Source: Symsagittifera roscoffensis (Eukaryota; Xenacoelomorpha; Acoela; Convolutidae). Taken from it: a stretch of DNA of 64,000 nt. Under the pieces are notes generated by a model that worked only from the letters and a program-made list of their open reading frames with translations, ran no database searches and was not told the origin of the DNA. Positions 11,100 through 23,304 of the stretch are shown piece after piece. Each line of letters starts with the position of its first letter. The first letter of the stretch is position 1. The stretch is taken from positions 30,161,740-30,225,739 of the forward strand of contig NC_087064.1 in the NCBI RefSeq assembly GCF_963678635.1, read 5' to 3'. A program made the position numbers and the translations under genes.

Positions 11100-12850
11100 T
11101 ATAAACAAGTTTTATGAAAGTATCCGCAGCAAATGAGGCATTCTAATGTGACCCGTCTTGGCCTTCCTAAAGAAACTTTAACAATGAATATCATACAGTT
11201 TCCTACACGATGTCAATAAAAAAAGCTTGTCTTACAATTTCTATGAACAAAAGTTTTAAAGACATTTAAGGCATTATTCTTGTCTATTTATCAGCCTTGA
11301 AGTTTTTGATGATAAAATTAGTTGATATTTGATATTTGGATGACGCTGAATTATAGGAAATTCAAAAAACTTCAAACACGTTTTTTGTATTTTTGAATTA
11401 GTTCAACCTAGTTTTTTTTTGCTGATCAAGAGCGCTTTGTTTGTCAAAAGAAAAAAAAAGTTCTTTTAACATATGAATTTCGTTAAATTTTCAGAAATGA
11501 AAATTGTATGGCAAATACTTTTCAATCAAAAAATACGACACTCCAAAACTGAATTAAAAAAACGTTCGTTCTTTTTTTGTGGCGAAAATTTTCAATATAC
11601 TCAAGATACAATTTTCTAGTAAACATTGTATGCATTATTTTAAAATTTGGACATTAACGTCGACTCACTTATTTTTCTACCCAATTTTTCTACAAAAATG
11701 TCAATGAGTGTTTTTGTGAAGCCTCAATTATGCTTTTCTTGTTTTCATAGGGCTACGTGATATTATTTCTGTCAAAATAGCCACAATTTTGAAAATTTAA
11801 ACTTAGATAGGATATCCTAATAATGTTTATCTGAGAGTTTTACCGTTTGTTCAGCGTTTTTCTAGCATTGGAAAAATACACAAAAACTGAAATTGAATTC
11901 AAAAACTTCAAAAGAGACTTATACTGAAAAATTGCTTGCCATAGAATTCCATACCATCGAAAAATATTTAACATGCTTTTTTTCGAATTTTTTGTCTATG
12001 GAACTGTATGGAAAGGTATCATTAACATTTTTTAAATTGGAAATTAGCATTTTTCCATGAATTAGTTTTACTCAGTTTTCAATATTTTATTTCGTTATTT
12101 TATGTTTTTTTTCTGAAAATTATTAAACAAACTTTTTCGTACTAAAAAATTAAGTAGCAAAAATCTCCCAGGAATTTACATTTAGACAATCTAAGTTCAA
12201 TTTCTCTATTTTTCAAAACTTTGCTATTTTGTATTTTTATTTGGAACTATTGTTAAGACATATTATTTTCTTAGTTTTTTCCAGGTTAACTCAAGAGCAT
12301 GCACCTTTGTTAACACTATTTCAAATCGCAATTTATTACAGTTAATTATTTTTATAGTTTGGCATATACAACTAATATATTTTCAAAAAAATGATTTCTG
12401 TGCAACGAATTAAGTTTTGATAACCCCTGAGCGTCCATCCAGTATTGCGATAGAATCCGATAAGATTCCGATAGATTCCGAGCGTCCATCCAACTCAATG
12501 CATTGATATATTTCCATGTGGTATAAGCTCGACGTCACAAAGTGTCATTTCTGTCAATTTAGAGTTCGTGAAATGTAAAACCAAGTATTTCTGATTTCGT
12601 GCAACTAATTCAGAAAAACAAAACGTTAAAAAAACGAAAAGAACTTTCCTGATCTTGTACGAAACGAAATTTGTTGAAAAAAAAACTGCACAACACGATA
12701 CATCTCATTCCTTGGTTTTTATACGGGATTCATTACACAATCGGCCGTTTGGTTCATAGGTGTCCCAAACATCACCTGAGTTTAGTTTTATTCTTCTCAA
12801 AGATGACTTTTTGGTTTCTTCTAAAAAATGTTTTCTCCTTTTTGTTCAAT
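11100..12850. other. intronic AT-rich stretch
   Basis: No coding exon recognised. GAGCGTCCATCCA occurs twice around 12430 and 12480, separated by short GATTCCGATA-type repeats. The rest appears to be plain AT-rich intron. Confidence 0.5.
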
Positions 12851-12859
12851 GAATTCATT

Positions 12860-13110
12860 CTGAGATGGTTAAATGCTTGTTTTTGAACACGAAGGTTTTA
12901 GGTTTGAATCTCACTTCGGTCACGGTTGGTCGGATTCCCAATTTTATCTGCTTCTTCAAAGTTGGAACGGCTATGGGAAAATAGATGGAACCCCAGCAGT
13001 GGTTAGGGCCAGTGACTAAGAAAATGCATCCATCCTTGTCTATCTTTTGCATTTTGCTTCTTCAACTTAATGCACTCTGTGTGTCTATGCTGATCTGCAC
13101 GTCTAGTTAT
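12860..13110 (+). repeat. possible tRNA-derived SINE-like segment
   Basis: GAGATGGTTAAATG near 12863 and GGTTTGAATCTC near 12900 resemble diverged box A and box B. They are followed by a moderately GC-richer body that contains CCCCAGCAGTGGTTAGGGCC. The order fits a tRNA-headed SINE, but no second copy is seen in this window. Confidence 0.3.
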
Positions 13111-13336
13111 CGTGCAACAACAAACTTCTTCAAGTTTACCTTTTTTGGTTTTTTTTGGTATCTAATAAGCATTAAATAGTTACGTAACAGATGTATCATT
13201 TCAGAAACATAATTTTTGAGTGAGTTAACTTAGAGAGCTCTTGTTTATTTCAACTAAAAGTTCATTTCTTTCGCAAAAATTTTTCAAATAAAAATAACTC
13301 TAATTAACTCCATCTATTCGAAAATTTAGTTTTTTG

Positions 13337-13544
13337 ATGGTTCAAGTTCACTGTCAAACGGAATTAATAGTCATTGGCGCAATGGTACCAGCGTTTTTAT
13401 GCTTGCCTACTGTTTCATTCCTCTTATTCGAACCCGTTTGCTTTGTGAAAATGGAAGATAAAGATGACTTTCACTTTTATCGACAATTTCTTAGCCTTTG
13501 TGTAATTTCAATGAAAATAAAAACTACGTGTCTACATATAGACG
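13337..13544 (+). CDS. claudin-like gene, alternative first exon D
   Basis: This exon codes for 69 residues plus one base. A hydrophobic segment (LIVIGAMVPAFLCLPTVSFLLF) is followed by a loop with SLC and a second Cys ten residues later (TTCLHID). The exon ends GACG followed by GTAAGTATT, a near-perfect donor, in phase 1. It would join AC at 24449 to read D-D-PILAG. ATG 13337 is used as the start. The loop is rich in charged residues compared with exons B and C. With the common exons it gives about 256 residues. Confidence 0.7.
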
Positions 13545-13551
13545 GTAAGTA

Positions 13552-13760
13552 TTAATTTCTTCCTACCACCCCTAAGGAGTTGGAGTAAACCTCTTTAACT
13601 ATTGCCCCCCCCCTTTGCAAAAGGGTATATTCGTTAGTAGGTACAAAACTCCCATATGCTTAACTGTTGATATATTTCTTTATAGGGGGAGAGAGATTCG
13701 TTACTAGGTATCCGATGGGGGGTAGTTAACGAGATCCGTTAGAGGGAGCTGGCATTGTCT
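13552..13760. repeat. G/C-run-containing repeat
   Basis: This segment has C-runs and G-runs and the words GATTCGTTAC and AAGGTACC-like pieces. A similar mix recurs at 24765-24900, which suggests a shared repeat. There is no coding content. Confidence 0.4.
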
Positions 13761-13828
13761 TCGTTTTTTCTCGATAACGTCTACTTCAAGGATATAGCTC
13801 GCAGGGGGTTAAGTGTGGTATCATATTG

Positions 13829-13880
13829 AAACAGTTTCAGTCTATAAAAGGGTTTCAACTCCGTGAAAAGTGTGTCTCAT
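13829..13880 (+). repeat. partial unit of the 246-bp tandem array
   Basis: The bases from ACAGTTTCAGTCTATAAAAG to CTCATTAT match the tail of the 246-bp units at 14421-15349. The insertion at 13881-14420 separates this piece from the rest of the array. Confidence 0.8.
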
Positions 13881-14420
13881 TATTGTTCCGACTTTCGATA
13901 CGAAAGTAACGGAATATTTGTGCTCGGGGTGGGTTTTTTTTTCTTCAGACAAATTTCGACTTTTTAACTAGCCATTTTAGACGGAATTTTTTTATATCAT
14001 TCGAAAGGTGTTGTTGTCCTGAGCTTAAATTTGAAAAGATATTTCACCTGTGATCATTTTTCGTAAAGTTACGGGGGTCTAAAGATTGCCATTTTGGCCA
14101 ATTTGGGACAATTAACGCGCGATATATTTCGCGCTATTAACGCGTAAGCGGAGAGTTAATCCGTCTTAGAAATCGTTCCAAATTGGTTGAAAGAAGCTTA
14201 TTTGCCATAATTGATTTGTTACAAGGAGCAAAATCTATCCTTTTGTACTTAATATGGCGTGTGGGGGGATGATTTTCAATAAAAAAAAATTCAAATTTTA
14301 GAAAAAAAAAATTTTCATTTTGTTTTATTTCATTTAATTTCTTAAATGTTATTACTGCTCCATAAACATTAAAAGGCGGTCGGAACATTCAGGGCTTCGC
14401 CCTGATACGAGCAGTCTTGT
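13881..14420 (+). mobile_element. non-autonomous repeat, family B, copy 1
   Basis: This 540-bp piece interrupts a tandem unit. Elsewhere CATTAT is followed directly by CTCAGATTATG, and here the insert lies between them. It contains GGAATATTTGTGCTCGGG, GGCCAATTTGGGACA and ends with CAGGGCTTCGCCCTGATACG then AGCAGTCTTGT. The same end is seen at 23788, 47358 and 57830. It has no ORF of its own and its class is not recognised. Confidence 0.75.
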
Positions 14421-15349
14421 CTCAGATTATGATCCAATTGTGCCACACTGATAGCTGTTCTTTTTTGTGATACTTATTTTTTAATGAATTACCTAATTTT
14501 AATTTCGTAGTTCCACAAAGCTACCCTACAGAACGACAATTTTGTCTCTAATTGACCTAGCTGGTTCTACTTTAAACTCAGTCATTATTTTAGAAATTAA
14601 ATCAAAAAGTGCCACAGTTTCAGTCTATAAAAGGGTTTCAACTCCGTGAAAAGTGTGTCTCATTATCTCAGATTATGATCCAATTGTGCCACACTGATAG
14701 CTGTTCTTTTTTGTGATACTTATTTTGTAATGAATTACCTAATTTTAATTTCGTAGTTCCACAAAGCTACCCTACAGAACGACAATTTTGTCTCTAATTG
14801 ACCTAGCTGGTTCTACTTTAAACTCAGTCATTATTTTAGAAATTAAATCAAAAAGTGCCACAGTTTCAGTCTATAAAAGGGTTTCAACTCCGTGAAAAGT
14901 GTGTCTCATTATCTCAGATTATGATCCAATTGTGCCACACTGATAGCTGTTCTTTTTTGTGATACTTATTTTGTAATGAATTACCTAATTTTAATTTCGT
15001 AGTTCCACAAAGCTACCCTACAGAACGACAATTTTGTCTCTAATTGACCTAGCTGGTTCTACTTTAAACTCAGTCATTATTTTAGAAATTAAATCAAAAA
15101 GTGCCACAGTTTCAGTCTATAAAAGGGTTTCAACTCCGTGAAAAGTGTGTCTCATTATCTCAGATTATGATCCAATTGTGCCACACTGATAGCTGTTCTT
15201 TTTTGTGATACTTATTTTGTAATGAATTACCTAATTTTAATTTCGTAGTTCCACAAAGCTACCCTACAGAACGACAATTTTGTCTCTAATTGACCTAGCT
15301 GGTTCTACTTTAAACTCAGTCATTATTTTAGAAATTAAATCAAAAAGTC
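14421..15349 (+). repeat. tandem array of 246-bp units
   Basis: Units begin with CTCAGATTATG at 14421, 14667, 14913 and 15159, exactly 246 bp apart. The last ends at 15349 before its tail. The copies are nearly identical; one clear difference is TTTTTTAATG versus TTTTGTAATG in the first unit. Each full unit contains CTATAAAAGGG (TATAAAAG at 14626, 14872 and 15118; a further one in the partial unit at 13843). Confidence 0.95.
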
Positions 15350-17467
15350 TAACAGTATGCTTCTGGTAAGGATTTGTAAGGAATAATATGTTTTTTTTCG
15401 AAGTATAATAAAGAGCAATCCAGCTTTTTAACTTGAATCTTTCATCTATGTAAAATATTACCGTATTTTATTTTGGTGCTCTTGATATTTTTATTTTAAG
15501 CTAATGGAGTGCTCGGGTAGGGTTTCTTGCAGTTATCTTGTTTTCTCGAGAAATTTCAGCTGAGTTGTGGCAAAAATATGATCCTTCATTTCAAATGGAA
15601 GAAACGTCCGCCTATAACTCTGCATAATGTAATGCCAGGCTTAACTTATTCATTGTCGAAAACAAATTTTCCAAATTTTGCTTGGACCACGGTAAAAAAT
15701 CACATTTGTTCATATTTGAATAACTATCATTTTTTAACATCTCAGTTAACTTTTTGAAAATAATTTTCTAATATTTTTTCCAAAACCAAACCGTTAATTG
15801 TTCGGACTTTCGAAGAAAGTGCACAAAATTCACGCTTTGGGTGGTTTTTCTCAGTTAATCTGTTAATTGTTCGGACTTTCGAAGAAAGTGCACAACATTC
15901 ATGCTTTGGGTGGTTTTTCTCAGTTAAGTGTCAAATTTTTAACTTACAGTTTTCGGCCAATGTTTTTAAAAACCTTCTAAAAATATTGTTGCCTGGAGCT
16001 TAAACTTAAAACAATAAATCATCTGTAATCATTTGTCACAAAACTACAGTGGTTTGTTTTTGGTGCAACTTTGACAATTATAATTCAAACTGGGATAGTT
16101 AAAGCGGGACACATTTTTTTCTATCAAAGCGTGAGTGCTAAAATAACATTTGCAAATTGAAGTGAGGCAAGCAATCACATCACTTGCTACTCAACATAGC
16201 TTATCAGAAGATAAAATTATGAAAAACAATTTAAAAAAATAAACTTCTAGTTTATGTATAAAAATTAAGATAAAAACTTTTTATTTACAATCAAAAGCAG
16301 TCGGAACAATCAGAGCTTTGTGAATATTTCGTCAAAATTAATACTTGCTCTTGATTTTGGTAAAAAAAATTTCCGAAAACCGGAAATAGTAATACGTACA
16401 AGTTCTAAGTTGTTTCATGCTGCCTCGGGTGTCTAGCTTAACTCAAAAAATTAACATGAACAGAAATCAAAGTTTCTCCTTTATATTGTTTCAACAAATT
16501 GTTCCCGTACTCTGCTATTAGACTGATTTTAAAGATCGCTTTAAGTGAGACGATGAAAAGATGCCTAAAAAACTTTGAAAAGGGTTGCATGTGGTAGGAA
16601 TTGCTTACGATAAGTGTTTCCAGGGTTGACCTCCATGGACTAAAAAAGATTGTTTTTACTTCTGAAATTTTATAATAAATTATAATAACAAATTTATAAT
16701 TTAGTTTTACAAAAACTGTACGACTAACATTCTTTATTAGTTTTGGCTGTTTTGGGTGTTCTGGCTAGTATTGATTTTTCTAAGCTCAACATTTTTGAGA
16801 AGGGTTGAAGAAAGTATGAAAGTATTCAATCTTGTTTATTGTAGATACCAAATTACTCCTCACAGGTACCAAGTTTTAAAATAAAAGAAACAAAGATATA
16901 GATTGGTTATTCGCAGCAAGTATTTTTTGAATGTATTCAGATGATTTGATAAATTCCAATCTAGTGAAAGAACCGGCAGAGATTTCAGCCACCGACATTA
17001 TGAAAACAGACAGTTTCCAACATAATCAGAACCTATCTTTTTGTAAAATTTTGCAATTGAGTTTCTACAAATTTTCTACGTGGCCAACACTCGACAAAAA
17101 AATTCTTTTTTGGATTGTTAAGTTAGTATTATTTTTTATCTCGTAGTTTTTCTCATTTGATACAAATACAAAAAAATTAGGTGAAAAGTAGAAATAAAAA
17201 TATCAAAAAATAATCAAGTGTTTCTCTTTTGTGTCAAAACAAAACAAGATCTTAAAAAGCGTGCGAGTTTGGGTATAAATTGTAAAAAAAAATAAAAAAT
17301 TTGACTTTCATGCATCCAGATGTACCTTTATCAGCAGATATAGTTATTTTTTAAATCTAATTATTCTAGCACTTTCATTCTTTCCTTGTGGGTTTTTATC
17401 GTTCCGTGAGATTCAATCAGTGTGTTGTTTAAGAAGACGAAATTTTTTTTGTGGTTTAGCGTCAGAT
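15350..17467. other. intronic stretch with a diverged family B copy
   Basis: Bases about 15790-16325 look like an old family B copy. GTTCGGACTTTCGAAGAAAGTGC occurs at its start in two tandem versions, and it ends with GTCGGAACAATCAGAGCTTTG. No exon is recognised in the rest. Confidence 0.45.
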
Positions 17468-17469
17468 CT

Positions 17470-19614
17470 ATATTTTGTAAGGTTTCTTTTTAGCGCGTAC
17501 ATCAGGCCGTATAATTCTTTGTGAAACTGATGAAAGCTTGTTGCTGGTTCTGCGATAATGCTGATCCACGAGCATCCTAATTGTCAGTTGGCTGAAATAA
17601 AAGAATTCAAGGTGGAAAAGAAAGTCGATTGTGCCACTTAATCGAGAAGGAAAAAAAATTTCATCATTTTTCGGCATACCAAATTAGTTTTTCTGTCTCT
17701 TCTTCTTATTTTGTTTTTAGCTCTTTGCTAATTTATTCGAGTGGTCCTTCTTTACCGCTACTACGAGTGGGCTGACAAACTGATGGTCAAAACTTTTGAT
17801 TAGCTTAACGATGTGCTCTGGGCCAATCAGTGATTTTATTTCGTTTTCAACCTTTTCCTGTGTATGAATTAAAATTATCCTACCTTTTTGTTGGAAAATC
17901 TTGTAGGCAGTTAGCAACTTCGTTTGAACCCTATGATTTCTTACGCTTCGTCTCCCTGTACATGATCCTGGAAACGTTTTTTTTTTCATTCTAGCGAATT
18001 CTAGAAATACGATTGAATAATTAACCAGTTGGTTTTTAATATTGAATATAGACTCCAATCAAGGGTAAAAAAACTTAGGCCCAATTTGTTAGCCCGTTGA
18101 AAGTTGACTACGATTAAGGATGTCGTGTCGACTTTTCTTTATACTGGCTCTAAATGTGTGATGACTCTTTCAAATGACGGGAATTTGCATCCGTTGTAAC
18201 AAGCAATCCTGTTTGCTTCATCGTTCTTATTTAGTTGAATGCTTCTCGACGCCCAAATTTTTTGATGCAAACTGCTTGCCATTTTACGGTTAGCGAAAAA
18301 AATTTTTAGTCAATTTCGTTGATTCTTTTGACATCTTTTTCTTTATTGCAATTGTTGTTGTGTCGTCTAGATGATTTATTTCTCATCCTGAGATTTTATC
18401 GCTGGCTTGTAGATAGTGGACGTAGTCTGTCATATCTGAGCCCTGCAGCAATTGTTTCCGACTTTGAACCTGCAAAGTTTTGCAAAAAGTTCGCGTTATG
18501 TACAATTTCTGAAATTTTTTTCCTATTTGGACCTTGGATTTTGCTGTAGTTGGCCGAATCAAAATCGATTCCCGCACTGAAAATATGACTGTTTTTCCAC
18601 GAACGCTAGTCTTTGGTATCCTTTTTTTGGTCGAAGCTCGTCTCCGTCCGCCCCGTTTCTTATTTTGTTTGGCAGCACATCTTTGGAAGCATCCCCCTGG
18701 TTTTCAATTCCCTTAGAAACTTTGCCAGACAACCCTGGGTGAGTAAGCCTGGCTTTTGTCTCTGTAACTGATTTTCAAAACTTTTTCACGACGGAATGCA
18801 TAGTCACGGACATGTTCCAGTGTTTTTGTTTTGGCTAGTTGATCTTTTTAGACCTCATTCTTGGACACATTCGTGATGAAGAGTTCTCTAACTATTTCGG
18901 CTTTTGGGCCGCTATCCTGACAAGCAGTGCATTTAAAGTTTCCTTTCGTCTTCAACTCTGTTCGGTCACGATTAAATTGTCTCGAGTTTCCGTTTTGTTC
19001 TGTTTTTTGGTGAAAACTCCATAACTATCGAAGATTACGTTTCGTGATACCACAAAAATGTTGTTAGTTGGTTCCAAAATTGTCTGGTTTTTGTCTTCTG
19101 ATTCTTCAAGGTGGACTGAGACTGATTAAAACGTCTCTGCCCTTTGCGTTCAAAGCAAAGGTATACCGTCAAAAGCTAGGCCCTCGTTGTCTAAATGTAC
19201 GCTCTGTTTTTCGCAGTGCGCTCTCTTTTCTTCCTAACTGAGGTTAATATGGTAAATCGTCATAAGATGGGCCCACATCGTATAGATATTTAAGCTTGAG
19301 TTTTCTCAGTGCACCCTCTTTTCTTCGTTTCTCGGGTTTCGATTTGTGCATTGGTCTCACCTTCAATTGGTCGTTCAAACCCGGATTTTTGTGGCTCTCT
19401 GACAGATTGTGGATTTTGTAACAATTTTTGCAAGTTTACCGTCTTTTGCAATGATCCCCCGAAAAACATGCTGATCCCAATTTTTTACTCTGTGGGCTGT
19501 TTTGCCGTGGTTTTTGTCAAAACGGCGAGATACCAAATGAGGTTTTGTACTTGCCGTCTGCGTCATTTTGTGCCGCGATGGATATTGCGCGTTGGTGATT
19601 AACTGAGTGTTCAC
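17470..19614 (-). pseudogene. possible degenerate Ty3/gypsy-like element remnant
   Basis: On the minus strand, 17717-18058 codes for a stretch with VENEIKSL, then FVSPLVVAVKKD. This resembles the start of Ty3/gypsy reverse transcriptase, where a (V/E)xxEI segment is followed by SPxVxVxKKD. Upstream on that strand (about 18600-18720) a Cys- and basic-rich piece could be gag zinc-knuckle debris. Stops and frameshifts are frequent, and no LTR or catalytic YxDD is seen. The assignment rests mainly on the one RT segment. Confidence 0.4.
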
Positions 19615-20665
19615 TTAGAATTAAGAGAAGATGGAAAAATTTGAGTTCGTTCGGTCAATTTTAAGTGTGATTTGAATCTGACCTCGAAACATTTGAGAGA
19701 CAGAGACTCATAAAAACAAGAACATATGACCTCGTTTAATAAGTGTGCTTTTGTAGTCTTTAGTTTGAGTGAAAGTTATATGGTTATACGGCATCACATG
19801 TTTTTCTAAAGATCTTGCAAGATAACCTCCTTTGATCGACTAGGGAATAGTTTGTAGTTTAAATATTCGTGATCATTCTATTGGATATCCTGTATATCCG
19901 TACGGATGACAAAATACCTTGTGTGATGGCCAGTCTTCTCCAAAATTAGTTTATAGGCCTCTTCGGATCAAAATTTTTTAGTGCTCATCATCAGAACATC
20001 GGATCAACTGGAAAGTTCTCATTATTAATTGTTTATCTGGAAACGTTTTTTTGAAAAAATCTGAAAAATTCAATAAACAAACTATAAGATATGCAAAACA
20101 ACGTGCTTCAAAAAGCTGAGTTCTGGAAAAGCCGGATGTCTGTAAAAGCCAAAATTTGGTCGCGAGGCCGCGTGAAATGAACAAATGTTTTCTGCGTAAA
20201 TAACAAAATTTTATAACAGATTAATTGCATAAATTGGCACAGTTGTCAGAAACGTTTCTTATTCAAAGTATAATCGTCTCAGAGTTCAAAGTTTCAAGAT
20301 TGTTGCTTATTATCGAACTTTTGTTAAGATTCTTAAAAAATGTAATGGAAGCTGTTCTGCGTAATAATTTAATGCACTGCGTAAACATTTACGCCATAAT
20401 AAATTTGACTTCCATTTCCTGTTTAAATTTTGTTTGATTCTGTTGACTGATTTCAGAAGTTTTTGTCGAAATCAAGAAAATCTGATTTATTTGTAAATTT
20501 TTCAGATTTTATAGCTCTGCTGCGCAATAATAAATCGCTGTTATTCCTCTTTTTATAACTCCGGAAATCAAAACAATATAATCAAAATTTAACAGTATAA
20601 TCCTTATATCTTATTATACAATTGTGCTTTACAATTCTTTAAAGTTGGGTCCTGAAAGGTTAATA
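19615..20665. other. intronic AT-rich stretch
   Basis: No exon or repeat is recognised with confidence. Confidence 0.5.
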
Positions 20666-20894
20666 ATGCCCCGACTGTTCCGCAATGAAGGCTGTGGTCC
20701 AAGTTGCTTTGTTATAATTGGTTTGTTTGTTGTTGGTTTTGTTATTTTCTGCGAAGTGGCAGGCACCTGGGGTCCTCTCTTTGTCATATCTTACCATAGA
20801 AAAGTTCTTAATTATACATGGGTAGATATCAATCTTATCGACTTGTGTATATTTGTTCACCATTATGAAGAACCTATTTGCGTGAAATATACCA
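20666..20894 (+). CDS. claudin-like gene, alternative first exon C
   Basis: This exon codes for 76 residues plus one base. A short basic N-terminus (MPRLFRNEG) leads to a membrane segment (SCFVIIGLFVVGFVIFCEV). Then come TWGPLF and a loop with DLC and a second Cys eleven residues later (PICVKYT), again the claudin-like pattern. A glycosylation sequon NYT lies in the loop. The exon ends ACCA followed by GTTAGTT, in phase 1, and joins AC at 24449 to give Asn then PILAG. It would give about 263 residues with the common exons. It is the best-looking of the four and the closest to them. Confidence 0.7.
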
Positions 20895-21229
20895 GTTAGT
20901 TCAGCAAAAAATATATATTTTAGGACCCTTGCTATAGCTATGTTGAGCTGTTTCTTAATGAATCAACACAACTTGTAAATGCCTGGAGGGAAGCTCCTTC
21001 GAAATCATGTATACGGGTTCTGCAAGTATATAACAAGACTATCAAAACTATCAAAGCAAGTCCTACAATGTTTCGTCGGGCCTGTAACGTTTATCAAACA
21101 GTCTTTGATTTCAAAACAGAACTGTTACATTAACTGTACTTCATTTTCCCCGAACACAAACAGCAGCTATCAAGCAAATTTAAAAAAATTATTGAGCTGA
21201 TGTAAAAAAAATTAGACGTTTGCTCCATT

Positions 21230-22040
21230 TTCTCAAAGTGGGCTAGTTTTATTTTAAAAAATTTGATTTCAAAAGGATGGTGTTATTGCTCTTATAATTT
21301 TGACGAGATTTTTTTACACCATCCGAAAACTATAGACCCTCTGAACTCAAACCTCAAAAGGTGTTTCGCCTAAGGCAGGGTTGCATGATTAAAATCAACT
21401 TGATTTAAATCAATGATTTAAATCGGATTTTAATCGTAGAATAAAAATCAAAAAAATCAACCCTTGTGTTATCCTACCGAGTGCCGCGGTAAACATACAA
21501 CCCAGTTTGCAGTATTTACATTGGTTTCGTAATTCGCTCTTCATAGCATACTTTTAACTGGAAAAGTTTTTCAGCATTTTCGGATTTATCCATTCCAGTC
21601 TCAGAAATTGACTAGGAATAGACAATTATGGGTAAAGTGTGTTCTTCTTTCGGATGCTGAATCAGTAATTTTGCTTAATTTCATTGATTCTTGAAACAAA
21701 AACGTTTCCAATAAAAATCGAAAAAATCAAAGTAAAATAATAAAGTTCGGATTTAAATCAATCGAGAGTATACATCAGATTTTTATGCAACCCTGGCCTC
21801 AGGTTACTTTTTTGGTAAAAATATGTGGGTTTGAAAATTGTCAATTTGGCTATTTTGAAACAATTAAAGACCAAAATATTTTATGCTGCTGGAAGATTTT
21901 CAAAGAGAAGATTTTTCGAGGAAGATTTTCAAAGAGAAGTTTTGTCATTTTTTAAAACTTAATTTCTTCTTTCAATTAGCTCATACATATCAAGTAGCTT
22001 GTCGGAAGATTCTGAATTTGCCCTGATAAGAGCAATCGCA
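21230..22040 (+). repeat. diverged family B copy, split by a hAT-like MITE
   Basis: The pieces before 21376 and after 21795 carry weak family B landmarks: a TTTGACGAGATTTTTTTA-like start, CTGAACTCAAACCTCAAAAG, and an end with TGCCCTGATAAGAGCAATC. The order is right when the inserted 420-bp element is left out. Divergence is high. Confidence 0.45.
21376..21795 (+). mobile_element. hAT-like MITE
   Basis: The ends CAGGGTTGCAT and ATGCAACCCTG are perfect 11-bp terminal inverted repeats. The flanks GCCTAAGG (21368-21375) and GCCTCAGG (21796-21803) are an 8-bp target duplication with one mismatch. The 420-bp interior is AT-rich with no ORF. Size, ends and duplication length fit a non-autonomous hAT element. 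Confidence 0.87.
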
Positions 22041-23300
22041 TGTCTGATTTTAAAGTTGCCCAGGTTTTTTATTTTTATGGTTTGAAACCTTAAGTTCAAA
22101 GCTGTATATCACTTTTTGTTTCGTTGTTAGTGAGGCCCGTTTTGATCTAGAAGATGTGCCAAAAATATTTTTTTTTTCGAAAACCCCAGAATAGATGCTT
22201 TTTAAAAAAAGTCTCTTTCATTCGAAATAAGTGCTTTTAGAATTTTTTTGCGTCAAAAGTTTTTGCGAAAGCAGATGACGTTTATTAAGAAAAAATATAA
22301 CGTGCCTACCCAAATTGTTTTGCTCAAATTTAAAAATTTGAAACTGTAAGCATTTGTCAAACTCTTTGAAAAATGTTGAAAGTTGAAAAAAATGTATGCA
22401 ATTGTTAAACCCATTTAACGAAAAACAGAGGCCAAAAAATTTAGCCAAAAAAATTAAGCTATTTACAGGGATTTTTTTAATTTTGATTTAATCTAGCATC
22501 AAACTAAAATCTTCACTTTCTAATGAAGACCATGAAAATTGAGAGTGCAGAGCAAGCCGGCTGTTCTCAAAACTAATAGAACCTTTTCGTTTTGAGTTAC
22601 AATTTCGAAATTCCAATGCGATTGAAACGGGCTCATGATAATACGACTATGGAGTCCCATGAATCGTTTGTTGAGATGCCTAGAGTCACGTGAACCGAAA
22701 TATAACCTACGCCATAGTTATTTGCCATTCATTGTGAATTACCAAAATAAAATCCATACGAATAATGAAGGAAAAGAAATTATGTGTATGTTTGTCTCTG
22801 ACCGAACTCATCCTAATAACTGCACGAATATAAAAGATAACATGCTTGTCCATATGAACCTCAAGATTGCTATGATGCTATTTTGTTTTGGTCATTTTGC
22901 ACAAATTCAAATAAAAAAGCAAAAAAAAAGAGAACGATTTGGAGTACGTGCTTTTTTAGTAGCTGACAAAAATTTCATTTTCAATTGAGGCCCCATATAA
23001 TTAGTTTGAATGAGCTCTTCCGAAGCATGAAAACTGAGGAAAGTTTTAAATATCAAGTTATAAGCAATTGTTTCTTCTTTAGTAGCATTTTTACTAACCA
23101 TGTTTCATTTATCTAACCGTTACAGGTATTTTTTTTTGTTTTTCTAACGCAGAACTCATCATAGTTTTTGACTTGAAATAGGTAAGCATCTTTTACGACT
23201 AATACAAAGAAATAAGTTAGCAACATTAACTAGTTTATATGTTTCTTGTTTAGGGCAGGTTAATTTAAATACAATATAAATCTAATTGATAATTCTGTTT
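22041..23300. other. intronic stretch with one open frame of unknown meaning
   Basis: An open frame at 22635-22988 (117 codons) includes IMCMFVSDRTHPNNCTNIKD, where two Cys twelve residues apart are followed by a position like the exon ends of A-D. There is no first membrane segment in frame, and the aligned donor reads ATAACA, not GT. It may be a decayed first exon of the claudin-like gene or chance. Nothing else is recognised. Confidence 0.3.
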
Positions 23301-23304
23301 TTGT

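Noticed and set aside
18319-18549. Hydrophobic open frame that could be another claudin-like first exon
   Set aside because: It has no ATG start, no Cys pair, and no phase-1 donor at its end.
19309-19602. 97-codon Cys-rich open frame on the plus strand
   Set aside because: It lies opposite a decayed retroelement-like region, and the Cys pattern fits no family. No donor or acceptor supports it.
22635-22988. Independent protein-coding gene of 117 codons
   Set aside because: No family, no splice or polyadenylation context; at best a decayed exon.
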